Below are positions 52,374 to 60,874 of a stretch of DNA of 64,000 nt, piece by piece. The stretch lies in the NCBI GenBank assembly GCA_031413815.1, contig JANOFU010000008.1, positions 1 through 64,000 of the forward strand, in the 5' to 3' direction. Position 1 is the stretch's first letter. Every line of letters begins with the position of its first letter. The notes below the pieces were generated by a model that made no database searches, had not been told where the DNA came from, and saw only the letters and a list, made by a program, of their open reading frames with translations. Origin of the DNA: JAGVSR01 sp031413815. Lineage in GTDB: Bacteria; Pseudomonadota; Alphaproteobacteria; Rhizobiales; Hyphomicrobiaceae. Position numbers and translations under genes: made by a program.

Positions 52374-54581
52374 TTAAGCTGTGCCCTCATCGGCATCTTC
52401 AAATGGCAGCACCGGCTCATGCCGTGGATCATGCATGGCCATTGCTACTCGGCGGTGCGCCTCGCTCACTTTGGGTGTTAGCAAGCTGACCAGAATTGTC
52501 ACCAAAAACCCAACTGGGATCGCAATCACGGCGGCAGATCCGCGCGCAATCCCAAGCCAATTGGCGAGGCCGGGCGTGAACAGCGTGCCGCTCGCCTGCG
52601 TTTGCAGATTCGCCAAAGCCGCCGCCTGAGCGTCGCCTTCGGCCGCGAGGCCTGCACCTTTAAGGTCACCAAACTCAGCCATCGCGTCGGCGCCCGCACT
52701 GGTCAAGCCGCTCCATGTCTCCGCAAATCCGATGGCGTATTCACTGGTGCCGGCGATGTAGTAAATTGCTGTCGCGAGCCCGGCGATCATACCGGCGACT
52801 GCACCCCAGGCGTTGGCACGCGGCCACCAGACAGCCAGCACCAATGCAGGAAACAAGACCGCCGCGGCGATGGTGAAACTCATGACGATGAGATCGGTTA
52901 GGCTGCCCTGGTATAGGAAGGCTACGGCTGCGCCCAGCACCGCAGCGGCGATCGTGGCGCAGCGCAGTCCAAGAACGCGGCGTGCCCCGGGCGCGTTCCG
53001 GTCAAATAGCGCGATGTGAATGTCGTGCGACAGCGTGCCTGCAATCGTCGTGAGGAGGCCGAGGGCTCCGGCAAGTGCTGCTGACAACACGCCAGCCAAG
53101 ATGACGGCTGTTGCAATGCCCGGCATGCCAGATATGGCCGGGAACGCGAGGACGATGCGATCGGCATTGACCTCGACATTGGTGATGGTCAGTCCCTCTC
53201 CGCCGCCGGCCGTAGCCGCTGCGGGTAAAACGGATTGCTTGAAGTGGTCCCACGTCTGGGCGGCGGACTGGCCGGGTCCCGACTGCTTGGCCACATCAGC
53301 AAGAGCGGATTGAACCGGCGCCTGGAGCTGGGACCAACTGTATACGAATGGCGACCCGTTGGCTTGCAGGTGCGCTGAGATCGCGGCGCTGTCCGTTGCG
53401 CCGGCTCTCGTCGCGCGCGCAACGTCGTCAAGCATGGCGGTCGAAACGCCCCACAGGCGAACAGTGTCCGCGTGCGATGCGCGGGCGACCCAAGGTGGCA
53501 AGTCGGCGATGGCCGTCTGCCCCGCGATCAACTTGTAGACATCGAATTTGACAAGCGCGGCATAGGCGGGAACGGCCGTCAAAATGATGACCGCGAAGAA
53601 CACCGACCACGCACATGAAAGCCGGGCACTCGCCGCCGATGGCGACACTTGAGTGCGCGCCAACAGGTGCGGCATGGCCGCTGTGCCAGCCAACAGTCCG
53701 ATGACCAAAGTGCAGAAGTTCAATGAGTCGATCTGCAAAAATGGGTTCAGGTGGGGGCGAAAGACGTTGAAGTCGATCACGCCCTTTTCGATCATCTGTT
53801 CTTCGAGAGCTGCCAAACGAGGCAACGACTCGCCGTAGGCGAGTTGCGAAATGGGATTGCTGAACGTCCACCAGCTGGCGATCGACAAAGGAATGAGCAT
53901 CGCGCCGAGGACCAGAAGGCCCAAGACAACTTGCACCATTGTCACCGATTTCACTCCGCCCGGAAGTGCCACCATGAGCAGAATGAGGACCGCGGCGGCG
54001 AGCGACAGTTCGATGGGAAGCCCGAAGCTATGTGCGGCGATGAGGCTGCCAAGTTTCAGATGGGCTACGAACAAGCAGCCTGCGCACACAACAACCGCAA
54101 GACAAGTAAGCAGCCGCGCGGGGCCGCCAAATCGTTCGCCGAACAGTCCGGCAAGGGAGATCGATCCCACTCTATTAACGTAGGGCGCGAACGCGATGAG
54201 TGACAGCACCAAACCGCCGGTCAAACCGATGAGCAGGGCCAGCGCGTCGTAGCCATTGCGATAGGTGGCGCCTGTCAAAAGTGTAAATGCCGCCAATCCA
54301 ATCCACGATGTGGCCGTTGCCAGGCCAATCGATACGGGTGAAACGCTGCGGCTCGCTAGCAAGTGATCGCCAGCCGTGCCAGATCGCATGGCCCACGCGA
54401 GTACCGCGAAGGATACCAGCATGATCCCAGCAAAACCGGCAACGATGTCCGGTGTGGGTGCGCCGAGTTGCTCAAAAATCGACAGCAAGGCAATCGCAGC
54501 AAGTGCTGCAAAGAAAAAAACCGCAGTGATGCTGCCGGACATGGCAAAAGCGTTGGCCCTCGGAGCGGTGTGGAGAGTCAT
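52374..54581 (-). CDS. Sodium:solute symporter large subunit (SSF, ActP-like)
   Basis: A 735-residue membrane protein with about 13 helices and the SSF pattern (SWIGLAAFTLLTGATYRNGYDAL, GVKSVTMVQVVLG). An internal hydrophilic insertion of about 150 residues (about 370-520) precedes the last helices. It belongs to the SSF branch that works with a small DUF4212 subunit, whose gene is 10 bp upstream. The ATG at 54581 has an agga site 8 nt upstream; the open frame further upstream runs antiparallel through the DUF4212 gene and is a shadow. Substrates of this branch include acetate or other carboxylates; not defined here. Confidence 0.9.
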   Translation of the reverse strand: MTLHTAPRANAFAMSGSITAVFFFAALAAIALLSIFEQLGAPTPDIVAGFAGIMLVSFAVLAWAMRSGTAGDHLLASRSVSPVSIGLATATSWIGLAAFTLLTGATYRNGYDALALLIGLTGGLVLSLIAFAPYVNRVGSISLAGLFGERFGGPARLLTCLAVVVCAGCLFVAHLKLGSLIAAHSFGLPIELSLAAAVLILLMVALPGGVKSVTMVQVVLGLLVLGAMLIPLSIASWWTFSNPISQLAYGESLPRLAALEEQMIEKGVIDFNVFRPHLNPFLQIDSLNFCTLVIGLLAGTAAMPHLLARTQVSPSAASARLSCAWSVFFAVIILTAVPAYAALVKFDVYKLIAGQTAIADLPPWVARASHADTVRLWGVSTAMLDDVARATRAGATDSAAISAHLQANGSPFVYSWSQLQAPVQSALADVAKQSGPGQSAAQTWDHFKQSVLPAAATAGGGEGLTITNVEVNADRIVLAFPAISGMPGIATAVILAGVLSAALAGALGLLTTIAGTLSHDIHIALFDRNAPGARRVLGLRCATIAAAVLGAAVAFLYQGSLTDLIVMSFTIAAAVLFPALVLAVWWPRANAWGAVAGMIAGLATAIYYIAGTSEYAIGFAETWSGLTSAGADAMAEFGDLKGAGLAAEGDAQAAALANLQTQASGTLFTPGLANWLGIARGSAAVIAIPVGFLVTILVSLLTPKVSEAHRRVAMAMHDPRHEPVLPFEDADEGTA

Positions 54582-54591
54582 ACGCCCGGTC

Positions 54592-55023
54592 CTATAGCTC
54601 GTCGCTGGAGATTTGATCGGCGTCGATTCCATTTTGCCGTCTCGCGATGGCGAACGCCAGCAATCCGAACGCGATGAGCGCGCCCTGTGCAGCGATGTAA
54701 TAGGCGAGCGGGAACCCCTGAATGGACACCAGATTGAGGAGGCCGGACAGCAGGGGCGACACGAGAGCCAGTGCGATGAGACAGGCCGTCGCCCGCGTCG
54801 CGAGCCGCACGGTTCGCAGGTTCGTGTTCTGGTCCTGAGTACTGCGGCTTCGGCGACCCAACGCTCCGTCAAACATGAGGAGCAGTCCAACAGTTGCGAG
54901 CGTCATCGCTAAGCCGAGCCCGATCGGCAATTGCGGCAAAACAACATCGGCGAGGCCCGTGGCGAGTGCCAATCCCGTCAAAGCCATGAGGGCGCCCAGG
55001 ACCATTTCAAAACCATGACGCAT
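54592..55023 (-). CDS. DUF4212 symporter small subunit
   Basis: A 143-residue protein with about four membrane helices; the last two contain the family's LVSIQGFPLAYYIAAQGALIAFGLLAFA motif. DUF4212 proteins are small partners of SSF sodium symporters. This copy carries an extra N-terminal pair of helices compared with the roughly 90-residue minimal form. The ATG at 55023 follows an aggag site. It is directly upstream of the large subunit. Confidence 0.85.
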   Translation of the reverse strand: MRHGFEMVLGALMALTGLALATGLADVVLPQLPIGLGLAMTLATVGLLLMFDGALGRRSRSTQDQNTNLRTVRLATRATACLIALALVSPLLSGLLNLVSIQGFPLAYYIAAQGALIAFGLLAFAIARRQNGIDADQISSDEL

Positions 55024-55253
55024 GCCGGGGCTCCTGTGTGGTGAGCAGACAGTAGAGAAATCATGCGCGGTGGGAAAGGTGAGATCGGACCAATCGGTGT
55101 CTGACGCCGCACTCCGCTGTCATCCCAGCCGGGCTGTTTTTCGCGATCTCTCTTCCTCGTCATCCCCGCGCCTGCAAGCGGAGCGCGCGGGAAGTACGGC
55201 GGGGACCCAGGCAAGCTGGTGGCTAGCGGGATGCCAGTGCACGCAAGGTGCCG

Positions 55254-55342
55254 TCTTCTTTTCCCACTGACCATTGTCTGGTTGGCCGCCTGCTGCCCTC
55301 CGGTGCGGTCGCGCTGCGACGCGGCAATGACGGGAAAAATGG
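55254..55342. repeat. Dispersed intergenic palindromic repeat, copy B
   Basis: Matches 571-655 along its length: ttttccc, 'tgtctgg', 'tggccgcctg', 'gacgcggc' and 'atgacgggaaaa' in the same order and orientation. The ends can pair (ttttccc with gggaaaa), giving a long imperfect hairpin. Confidence 0.65.
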
Positions 55343-55375
55343 GGTCACTGCCACTGCACTCCGCGATCGCGCAGC

Positions 55376-55408
55376 GGTGTCAGACACCACTCAGAGGTGT
55401 CTGACACC
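55376..55408. repeat. Nested palindrome of the 'ggtgtctgac' family
   Basis: Two 13-bp arms, ggtgtcagacacc (55376-55388) and ggtgtctgacacc (55396-55408), are reverse complements around a 7-nt loop, and each arm is itself a ggtgtc/gacacc palindrome. It lies about 60 bp upstream of the lipA start. Confidence 0.8.
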
Positions 55409-55470
55409 CAGTTTGACCCCCTCCGTATCCTGGGCTTTGCGATTGGGCGGGGAGCGATTACATAGCCTGC

Positions 55471-56406
55471 ATGGTCACAACGTTTCCCAAGCCGCGACAC
55501 CCTGAGAAAGCGCACCGGGCGGAGAACGCCAGTCCGCCGCGGCCAGCGTGGATTCGGGTCACGGCGTCGGCTTCGCCTGAAATTGCCCGGACCCGCGAGA
55601 TTGTGCGAGGTTACAGCTTACGCACCGTGTGCGAGGAGGCCAGTTGCCCCAACCTCGGCGAATGCTGGTCGAAGCGGCACGCGACATTCTTGATCATGGG
55701 CGACACGTGCACGCGCGCCTGCGCGTTCTGTAATGTGCGAACGGGCCGGCCCGGACCTCTTGATGCGGCAGAGCCCGAGCGCGTTGCCAGTGCGGTGCGC
55801 GATCTGGGCCTCAATCATGTCGTCATCACGTCCGTTGACCGCGATGATCTCGATGATGGCGGCGCGCAGCACTTCGCTTCTGTAATTACGGCAGTGCGAA
55901 CGGCAGCACCCGGTGTCACGATCGAAGTTCTCACACCCGATTTCCTGCGCAAGCCGGGTGCGATTGATCGTGTGATTGCGGCGCGCCCGGACGTGTTCAA
56001 CCACAACATCGAAACGGTGCCGTCGCTCTACCCCACCATCCGGCCGGGCGCGCGCTATTTTCACTCCCTGCGTCTGCTGCAGCAGGCCAAGGAGCTTGAT
56101 CCGGCCATGATCACAAAGTCCGGATTCATGGTGGGGTTTGGCGAAGGGCGAGACGAGGTTTCGCAGCTGATGGACGACTTGCGGTCGGCCGGCGTCGATG
56201 TTTTGACCATCGGTCAGTATTTGCAGCCGTCTTCGCGTCACGCGGCGGTCATAGAGTTTGTTCCGCCCGAATCGTTCACGGCCTATGAGCAGTTGGCCTA
56301 CGGCAAGGGGTTTGCACTCGTGGCGTCAAGCCCTATGACGCGGTCCAGTTATCATGCAGCTGACGATTTCGCACGGTTGAAGGCAACGCGCGCGTCACGA
56401 ATCTGA
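55471..56406 (+). CDS. lipA: Lipoyl synthase
   Basis: LipA inserts two sulfurs into octanoyl groups on the E2 subunits of 2-oxoacid dehydrogenases and on GcvH. The 311-residue product has the auxiliary cluster ligands C54, C59, C65 (CEEASCPNLGEC), the radical SAM CTRACAFC (C80, C84, C87) and the C-terminal RSSYHA serine motif. ATG 55471 gives a short Pro-rich leader. No lipB or pdh genes are adjacent. Confidence 0.95.
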   Translation: MVTTFPKPRHPEKAHRAENASPPRPAWIRVTASASPEIARTREIVRGYSLRTVCEEASCPNLGECWSKRHATFLIMGDTCTRACAFCNVRTGRPGPLDAAEPERVASAVRDLGLNHVVITSVDRDDLDDGGAQHFASVITAVRTAAPGVTIEVLTPDFLRKPGAIDRVIAARPDVFNHNIETVPSLYPTIRPGARYFHSLRLLQQAKELDPAMITKSGFMVGFGEGRDEVSQLMDDLRSAGVDVLTIGQYLQPSSRHAAVIEFVPPESFTAYEQLAYGKGFALVASSPMTRSSYHAADDFARLKATRASRI

Positions 56407-56611
56407 AACACAGCGTCCATCGTTCCTTCCAAACAGCACTGATTAAATTTGCGGCAGATCGGTATGCCGTTGCGTGTTTCATCCAAGCTGGCGATGCTGT
56501 CTGGTCTGAGGGTTGCCAGTTGCCGCAGGACACCCCAAGTACGCGGTTACACGGGTCCGATGCCGGCCAGCACGTTCGCATCCTCTTTCATATTCTCGTC
56601 AGGAGCCTCTC

Positions 56612-57070
56612 ATGACGTCTCTCAATCTCAATGGCAAAGATGTGACGGTCACGTCCGATCCAGAAACGCCGCTCTTGTGGGTTGTGCGTGACGAACTAGG
56701 ATTGATGGGGGCGAAGTTTGGCTGTGGTGCCGCCTTGTGCGGGGCGTGCACGATGCACGCCGATGGCCAGCCGATTCGCGCGTGTGTGACGCCTGTGTCC
56801 AGTGTGGCCGGCCAAAAGATCACAACGCCGGAGGGATTGGAGGGCAAAGTCGCTGACGCGGTGCGTGCGGCATGGCTGAAACTTGATGTTGCCCAGTGCG
56901 GCTACTGTCAATCCGGACAGATCATGGCGGCGGTTGCGCTGCTGTCGGACAAGCCTGCAGCGGCCGACGCTGAGATTGATGAGGCCATGAGCCCGCACAT
57001 CTGCCGCTGCGCCACCTACGGGCGCATTCGCACAGCCATCAAGTCGGCATCTGCCGCGATCAAAGCCTAA
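56612..57070 (+). CDS. [2Fe-2S] subunit of a xanthine-oxidase-family oxidoreductase (IorA-like)
   Basis: A 152-residue electron-transfer subunit with a plant-type ferredoxin cluster (C38, C43, C46, C58: FGCGAALCGACT) and a second, C-terminal [2Fe-2S] cluster (QCGYCQSGQ and ICRCATYGR). The ATG at 56612 has a perfect aggag site; the longer frame upstream is not family-like. It is 14 bp upstream of the large subunit, forming a two-gene enzyme of the isoquinoline 1-oxidoreductase/aldehyde dehydrogenase type. Confidence 0.93.
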   Translation: MTSLNLNGKDVTVTSDPETPLLWVVRDELGLMGAKFGCGAALCGACTMHADGQPIRACVTPVSSVAGQKITTPEGLEGKVADAVRAAWLKLDVAQCGYCQSGQIMAAVALLSDKPAAADAEIDEAMSPHICRCATYGRIRTAIKSASAAIKA

Positions 57071-57084
57071 GGGAGGCGAGGATT

Positions 57085-59283
57085 ATGTTCACAACCAATG
57101 TCGCCAACGCTCTGCCGAAGGTGTCAACCGTTGACGTCGATCGCCGCGGATTCCTGAGATTGTCGGCAGGAGCCGGTGCTGGCCTCGTGATTGGCGCCTA
57201 TCTCCCCGTCACACCCGCCGCTGCTGCAACGGAGGCTAAATCAGCGGCGCTGGTATTCAACCCTTTTGTCCGCATCACGCCAGACAACAAAGTGATTGTG
57301 CTGTCCAAGCATCTCGACAAGGGCCAGGGAACGGCATCGGGCCTCGCGACACTTGTTGCCGAAGAGCTGGACGCCGGCTGGTCGCAGATGGTTGCCGAAT
57401 TTGCGCCAGCTGACGTTGCGCTTTACAAAAACCTGTTCTTTGGCGTGCAAGGTACGGGTGGCTCAACGGCCATGGCCAATTCGTATGAACAGTACCGCGC
57501 CGCTGGTGCTGCCGCCCGCGCGATGCTCGTTGCAGCCGCGGCAAAAGCCTGGGGTGCGGATGTTGCGGCGATCCGGGTCGCCAACGGCGTAGTGACAGAC
57601 GGCAAGAAGACCGCCACGTTTGGTGAGCTGGCCGCTGCCGCATCCAAAATGCCGGTACCAGATGCGCCAAAGTTGAAGGACCCGAAGGACTTCGTGTTCA
57701 TCGGCAAGTCGTTTCCGCGCCTGGATCAAAGTGCCAAGGTAACTGGCAAGCCGATCTTTACACAGGACGTAATGCTGCCAGACATGGTGGTTGCGGTGGT
57801 GGCGCGGCCGCCAAAGTTTGGTGCGACGGTTGCCTCGTTTGACGCGGCTCCTGCCAAAGCAGTGAAGGGTGTTGTCGAAGTCGTTCAGATTCCGCAGGGC
57901 GTGGCCGTATTGGCCAACTCCACCTGGGCGGCGATGAAGGGTCGCGAGGCGCTGAACGTCACGTGGGACAATAGCAAAGCCGAGACGCGCGGCTCTGACG
58001 AACTGCTTGCGGAATACAGAGCGCTGGCCGCAACGCCGGGCCTGTCCGTGCGCAAAGACGGAGATGCCGCCAAGGGATTGGACACGGCCGCAACGGTGAT
58101 CGAAGCGGAGTTCACGTTCCCGTTCCTGGCACACGCCACCCTGGAGCCCATGAACTGCGTGATGCAGTTTAAAGACGATGCCTGCACGATTTGGACCGCC
58201 TCGCAGCTGCCGACTGTCGATCAGAACATCACGGCGGCTATTCTCGGAATCCGACCGGAGAGCGTGACCATCAACACGCTTTGGGCTGGAGGTTCGTTCG
58301 GCCGCCGGGCCGTCTATAACGCGGACTTTGTCGCGGAAACAGCAGCCATCGTGAAGGCGTTCGGCAAGGCGGTGCCGGTCAAAGTGGTGTGGACGCGCGA
58401 AGACGATATCAAGGGCGGCTACTACCGGCCCATGTACGTGCACACTGTGAAGGCCGGCTTGACCAAAGACGGTGCGATCGCAGGGTGGCAGCATCGGATC
58501 GTCGGGCAATCGATCCTCACCGGCACGCCATTTGAATCGATGGCCGTCAAGAATGGCATCGACGAAAGTTCGGTCGAAGGCGCCAGCAACACGCCCTACA
58601 CGATCGCAAATTTCGATCTTGAGGTGCACAACACAAAAGTCGGCGTGCCGCCACTGTGGTGGCGGTCGGTCGGGCATACGCATACAGCCTACGTCATGGA
58701 AACCATGATCGATGAGTTGGCGAAGCTCGCCGGCAAAGATCCGGTGGAGTTCCGCTTGGCCCTGCTCGACAAGCATCCGCGCCATGCGGCTGTCTTGAAG
58801 CTGGCGGCGGAGAAGGCGGGATGGGGTACGCCACTGCCGGATGGTGTCGCCCGCGGTGTGGCGGTGCATGAAAGCTTCAAGAGTTTTGTCGCGCAAGTGA
58901 CGGAAGTGCGCATGGCCGGTGGTCAACCGAAGGTGGACCGTGTCGTCTGTGCGGTCGACTGCGGGCTGGCGGTTAATCCCGACAACATCGCGGCTCAGAT
59001 GGAGGGCGGCATTGGCTATGGACTCGGCGCCGTTCTCCATTCGCAGGTGACGCTGAAAGACGGCGAAGTCGAGCAGTCAAACTTCAACGACTACGAAGTC
59101 TTGCGCTTCAATGAAATGCCGGTGGTCGAGGTGCACATCGTGCCATCAACTGAGGCCCCAACGGGGGTCGGCGAACCCGGCGTTCCGCCGATCGGCCCCG
59201 CTGTCGCCAATGCGGTCGCGGTGCTGACCGGCAAGCGCATCCGCGCGCTGCCGTTCAGTCAGCACACGTTCGGCTCAGTTTAG
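57085..59283 (+). CDS. Molybdopterin-binding subunit of a xanthine-oxidase-family oxidoreductase (IorB-like)
   Basis: A 732-residue large subunit with a Tat signal (DRRGFLRLSAGAG, about 19-31), placing the enzyme in the periplasm. It carries molybdopterin-binding blocks (GQGTASGLATLVAEELD, GGSFGRRAVYNADFV, LEPMNC, and the C-terminal GEPGVPPIGPAVANAV with a conserved Glu). It pairs with the [2Fe-2S] subunit upstream; the start has gggagg. The substrate (N-heterocycle or aldehyde) cannot be read off. A cytochrome c subunit, common in this family, is absent nearby. Confidence 0.92.
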   Translation: MFTTNVANALPKVSTVDVDRRGFLRLSAGAGAGLVIGAYLPVTPAAAATEAKSAALVFNPFVRITPDNKVIVLSKHLDKGQGTASGLATLVAEELDAGWSQMVAEFAPADVALYKNLFFGVQGTGGSTAMANSYEQYRAAGAAARAMLVAAAAKAWGADVAAIRVANGVVTDGKKTATFGELAAAASKMPVPDAPKLKDPKDFVFIGKSFPRLDQSAKVTGKPIFTQDVMLPDMVVAVVARPPKFGATVASFDAAPAKAVKGVVEVVQIPQGVAVLANSTWAAMKGREALNVTWDNSKAETRGSDELLAEYRALAATPGLSVRKDGDAAKGLDTAATVIEAEFTFPFLAHATLEPMNCVMQFKDDACTIWTASQLPTVDQNITAAILGIRPESVTINTLWAGGSFGRRAVYNADFVAETAAIVKAFGKAVPVKVVWTREDDIKGGYYRPMYVHTVKAGLTKDGAIAGWQHRIVGQSILTGTPFESMAVKNGIDESSVEGASNTPYTIANFDLEVHNTKVGVPPLWWRSVGHTHTAYVMETMIDELAKLAGKDPVEFRLALLDKHPRHAAVLKLAAEKAGWGTPLPDGVARGVAVHESFKSFVAQVTEVRMAGGQPKVDRVVCAVDCGLAVNPDNIAAQMEGGIGYGLGAVLHSQVTLKDGEVEQSNFNDYEVLRFNEMPVVEVHIVPSTEAPTGVGEPGVPPIGPAVANAVAVLTGKRIRALPFSQHTFGSV

Positions 59284-59291
59284 AGAAACGT

Positions 59292-59324
59292 CCGGTGCGC
59301 ATTGCTGACCGACTTGCGCACCGG
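59292..59324. terminator. Possible bidirectional terminator
   Basis: A hairpin with 9-bp arms ccggtgcgc (59292-59300) and gcgcaccgg (59316-59324) and a 15-nt loop lies between the convergent IorB-like and phasin genes. The flanking T-runs are weak on both strands, so termination is only likely. Confidence 0.4.
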
Positions 59325-59346
59325 GAATGTTTCAGTTCCCGCTTCG

Positions 59347-59748
59347 TTAGTGATGCAAACCGTTCGGAACGGATTGGGACATGTGCGTGCGCATGGCCTC
59401 CGCCGTTTCGCTGGCGATCGACTGATTGAGCCGCGTGAAGTACTGGAATTCCGATTGATACTGGTGCTGCGCCCGGCGGAAGTACTCCGCATAGGCTGCA
59501 AAGACATCCTGCATCGTCCGGCATTCCATCAGCCGCTTTGAGGCTGCGAGATCTTCGTCGATGCGGCGGCCCATGAATCCGATCCACTCGGTATTGGCGA
59601 GCGAAACCTGTTCGATGATCCGGCCGTTCATATCGGTCAGCGCCTCGACCATTGGGCGTTGAACATCGTACCAAGCCGTAAATGCAGCTTTTGCCTGGGT
59701 TTCAAGGCCATTGAGGCCATTGGCTGAAACGGTGTCATGATAGTTCAT
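59347..59748 (-). CDS. Phasin family protein
   Basis: A 133-residue, mostly helical protein with the phasin-2 pattern: LETQAKAAFTAWYDVQRPMVEALTDMNGRIIEQVSLANTEW followed by heptad-like helices. Phasins coat polyhydroxyalkanoate granules. The ATG at 59748 has a ggga site 9 nt upstream; a longer frame to 59898 runs into the upstream dyad. No PHA synthase is in the window, so the storage role rests on homology. Confidence 0.85.
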   Translation of the reverse strand: MNYHDTVSANGLNGLETQAKAAFTAWYDVQRPMVEALTDMNGRIIEQVSLANTEWIGFMGRRIDEDLAASKRLMECRTMQDVFAAYAEYFRRAQHQYQSEFQYFTRLNQSIASETAEAMRTHMSQSVPNGLHH

Positions 59749-60171
59749 GGTGCGCGTCTCCCTACTCAACTTTGTTTGTTTTTGTGTCGTGACAAAGGTC
59801 TTCGTCGGCGTCACTCGCGAAAGTTGAAGTTGTCGAACGTCACTCTTCGGCACCGCGCTTCTCTGGGTCCGTCGCGAGTGACGGCGCGTGATCGTCAATT
59901 GTCAGCGCCTGAAATCTTGTTTTAATCAAATCTGAAAAAACCGTCCCGCATCTTTGCGCTGTGCAGGTCGCGATGTTGCACGTTCAAAATGAATATCCAC
60001 AACATAATGTCGTGGCCTATTGGAGCTCAAAAATTCAGATCAATGCGCTTGGGTTCGCGGCCTTCTGTTCTGGTGACTCTCAAAGTTTCTATGAATCTCA
60101 GATTGCTTGGAGAGGCGCTTCACACGAAATTTCGAACTATTCGGCTTTCTTTTTTGCAATGACCCATGAGA
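59749..60171. promoter_or_regulatory. Phasin upstream region with a 12-bp inverted repeat
   Basis: The 423 bp between the phasin gene and the MocA-like gene (both minus) hold no supported gene. Close to the phasin start lies a perfect 12-bp inverted repeat, cgtcactcgcga (59809-59820) and tcgcgagtgacg (59872-59883), 51 bp apart. Part of the region (about 59920-60170) is AT-rich for this genome and may contain the phasin promoter. Confidence 0.45.
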
Positions 60172-60777
60172 TCACAATTTCGAGAGCGCCGCAATCATGC
60201 GCTGCAGGTCGTCAGGTGTATCGATGTCACCGAGGGCGTGCTCATCGGAGATGGGAACGGCTCGAGCATGGGGCAACAGTGTTTTCAGCAGGGATTTGCC
60301 GCCATGCGTACCTTCAAGTTTCAGCAGTTGAGGGAAGTGGAACTTGGGCCAGATGACGGGGTTGCGTTGTTCGCCCGACAGTGTAGCGGCGAATACAATT
60401 TCGCGGCCGTAAGTTCGGTCAAACGCTGCGATCAGGTGATCAATGACAAAAGGCGTCAGGGCCGGCATGTCGCCGGGCAAGATCATCGCTCCGTCCGCGT
60501 TGCCGTCCAATGACGCGATGCCGTGCGCGATAGATGATCCCATGCCATCAGCATAGTGCGCACAGACTGAGGTTTGAAGATCAAGTCCGTCGAGCGCCGC
60601 CGATATGGCGGCGTGATCGGCGCCCGTCACAACAATGACTTCGTGCGCACTGCTGGTGACGGCCGCGCGCGCTGTGCGGCGGATGACGGGCTCACCGGCG
60701 GCGTCGGCGAGTAGCTTATTGGTGGCACCGAACCGCTGCGATGATCCAGCGGCGAGTATGATGATGGCAGTTTGCAT
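60172..60777 (-). CDS. MocA/MobA-like molybdenum cofactor nucleotidyltransferase
   Basis: A 201-residue NTP-transferase-fold enzyme: LAAGSSQRFGATNKL at 8-22 is the CTP/GTP-binding loop, and PGDMPALTPFVI is the metal-binding block. MocA attaches CMP to the molybdenum cofactor, the form used by xanthine-oxidase-family enzymes, which fits the IorAB-like pair 900 bp away. MobA, giving the guanine form, is the main alternative, but the sequence resembles MocA more. Confidence 0.88.
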   Translation of the reverse strand: MQTAIIILAAGSSQRFGATNKLLADAAGEPVIRRTARAAVTSSAHEVIVVTGADHAAISAALDGLDLQTSVCAHYADGMGSSIAHGIASLDGNADGAMILPGDMPALTPFVIDHLIAAFDRTYGREIVFAATLSGEQRNPVIWPKFHFPQLLKLEGTHGGKSLLKTLLPHARAVPISDEHALGDIDTPDDLQRMIAALSKL

Positions 60778-60874
60778 GGCTAGCAGCGTCTGGGTGCCCG
60801 TTGAACGGCAAGGAACGATCCCCGAAGTATAGCGGACTTCGCAGAGGGATGCGCCGGGGCCTTCGAATGACCGC

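Larger units (their letters stand above)
55024..55470. other. Repeat-rich intergenic region upstream of lipA
   Basis: This 447-bp gap between the divergent DUF4212 and lipA genes is packed with non-coding repeats: a ggtgtctgac half-site at 55096-55105, a G+C-rich unit with gtcatcccc-type arms at about 55119-55222, copy B of the intergenic repeat at 55254-55342, and a nested palindrome at 55376-55408. No gene is supported. Confidence 0.6.

Noticed and set aside
52374..54890. A single 838-residue frame that might be a fusion of the symporter with an extra N-terminal domain.
   Set aside because: The first 100 residues are a reading shadow of the DUF4212 gene on the same strand in another frame; the family-like start and a good ribosome site are at 54581.
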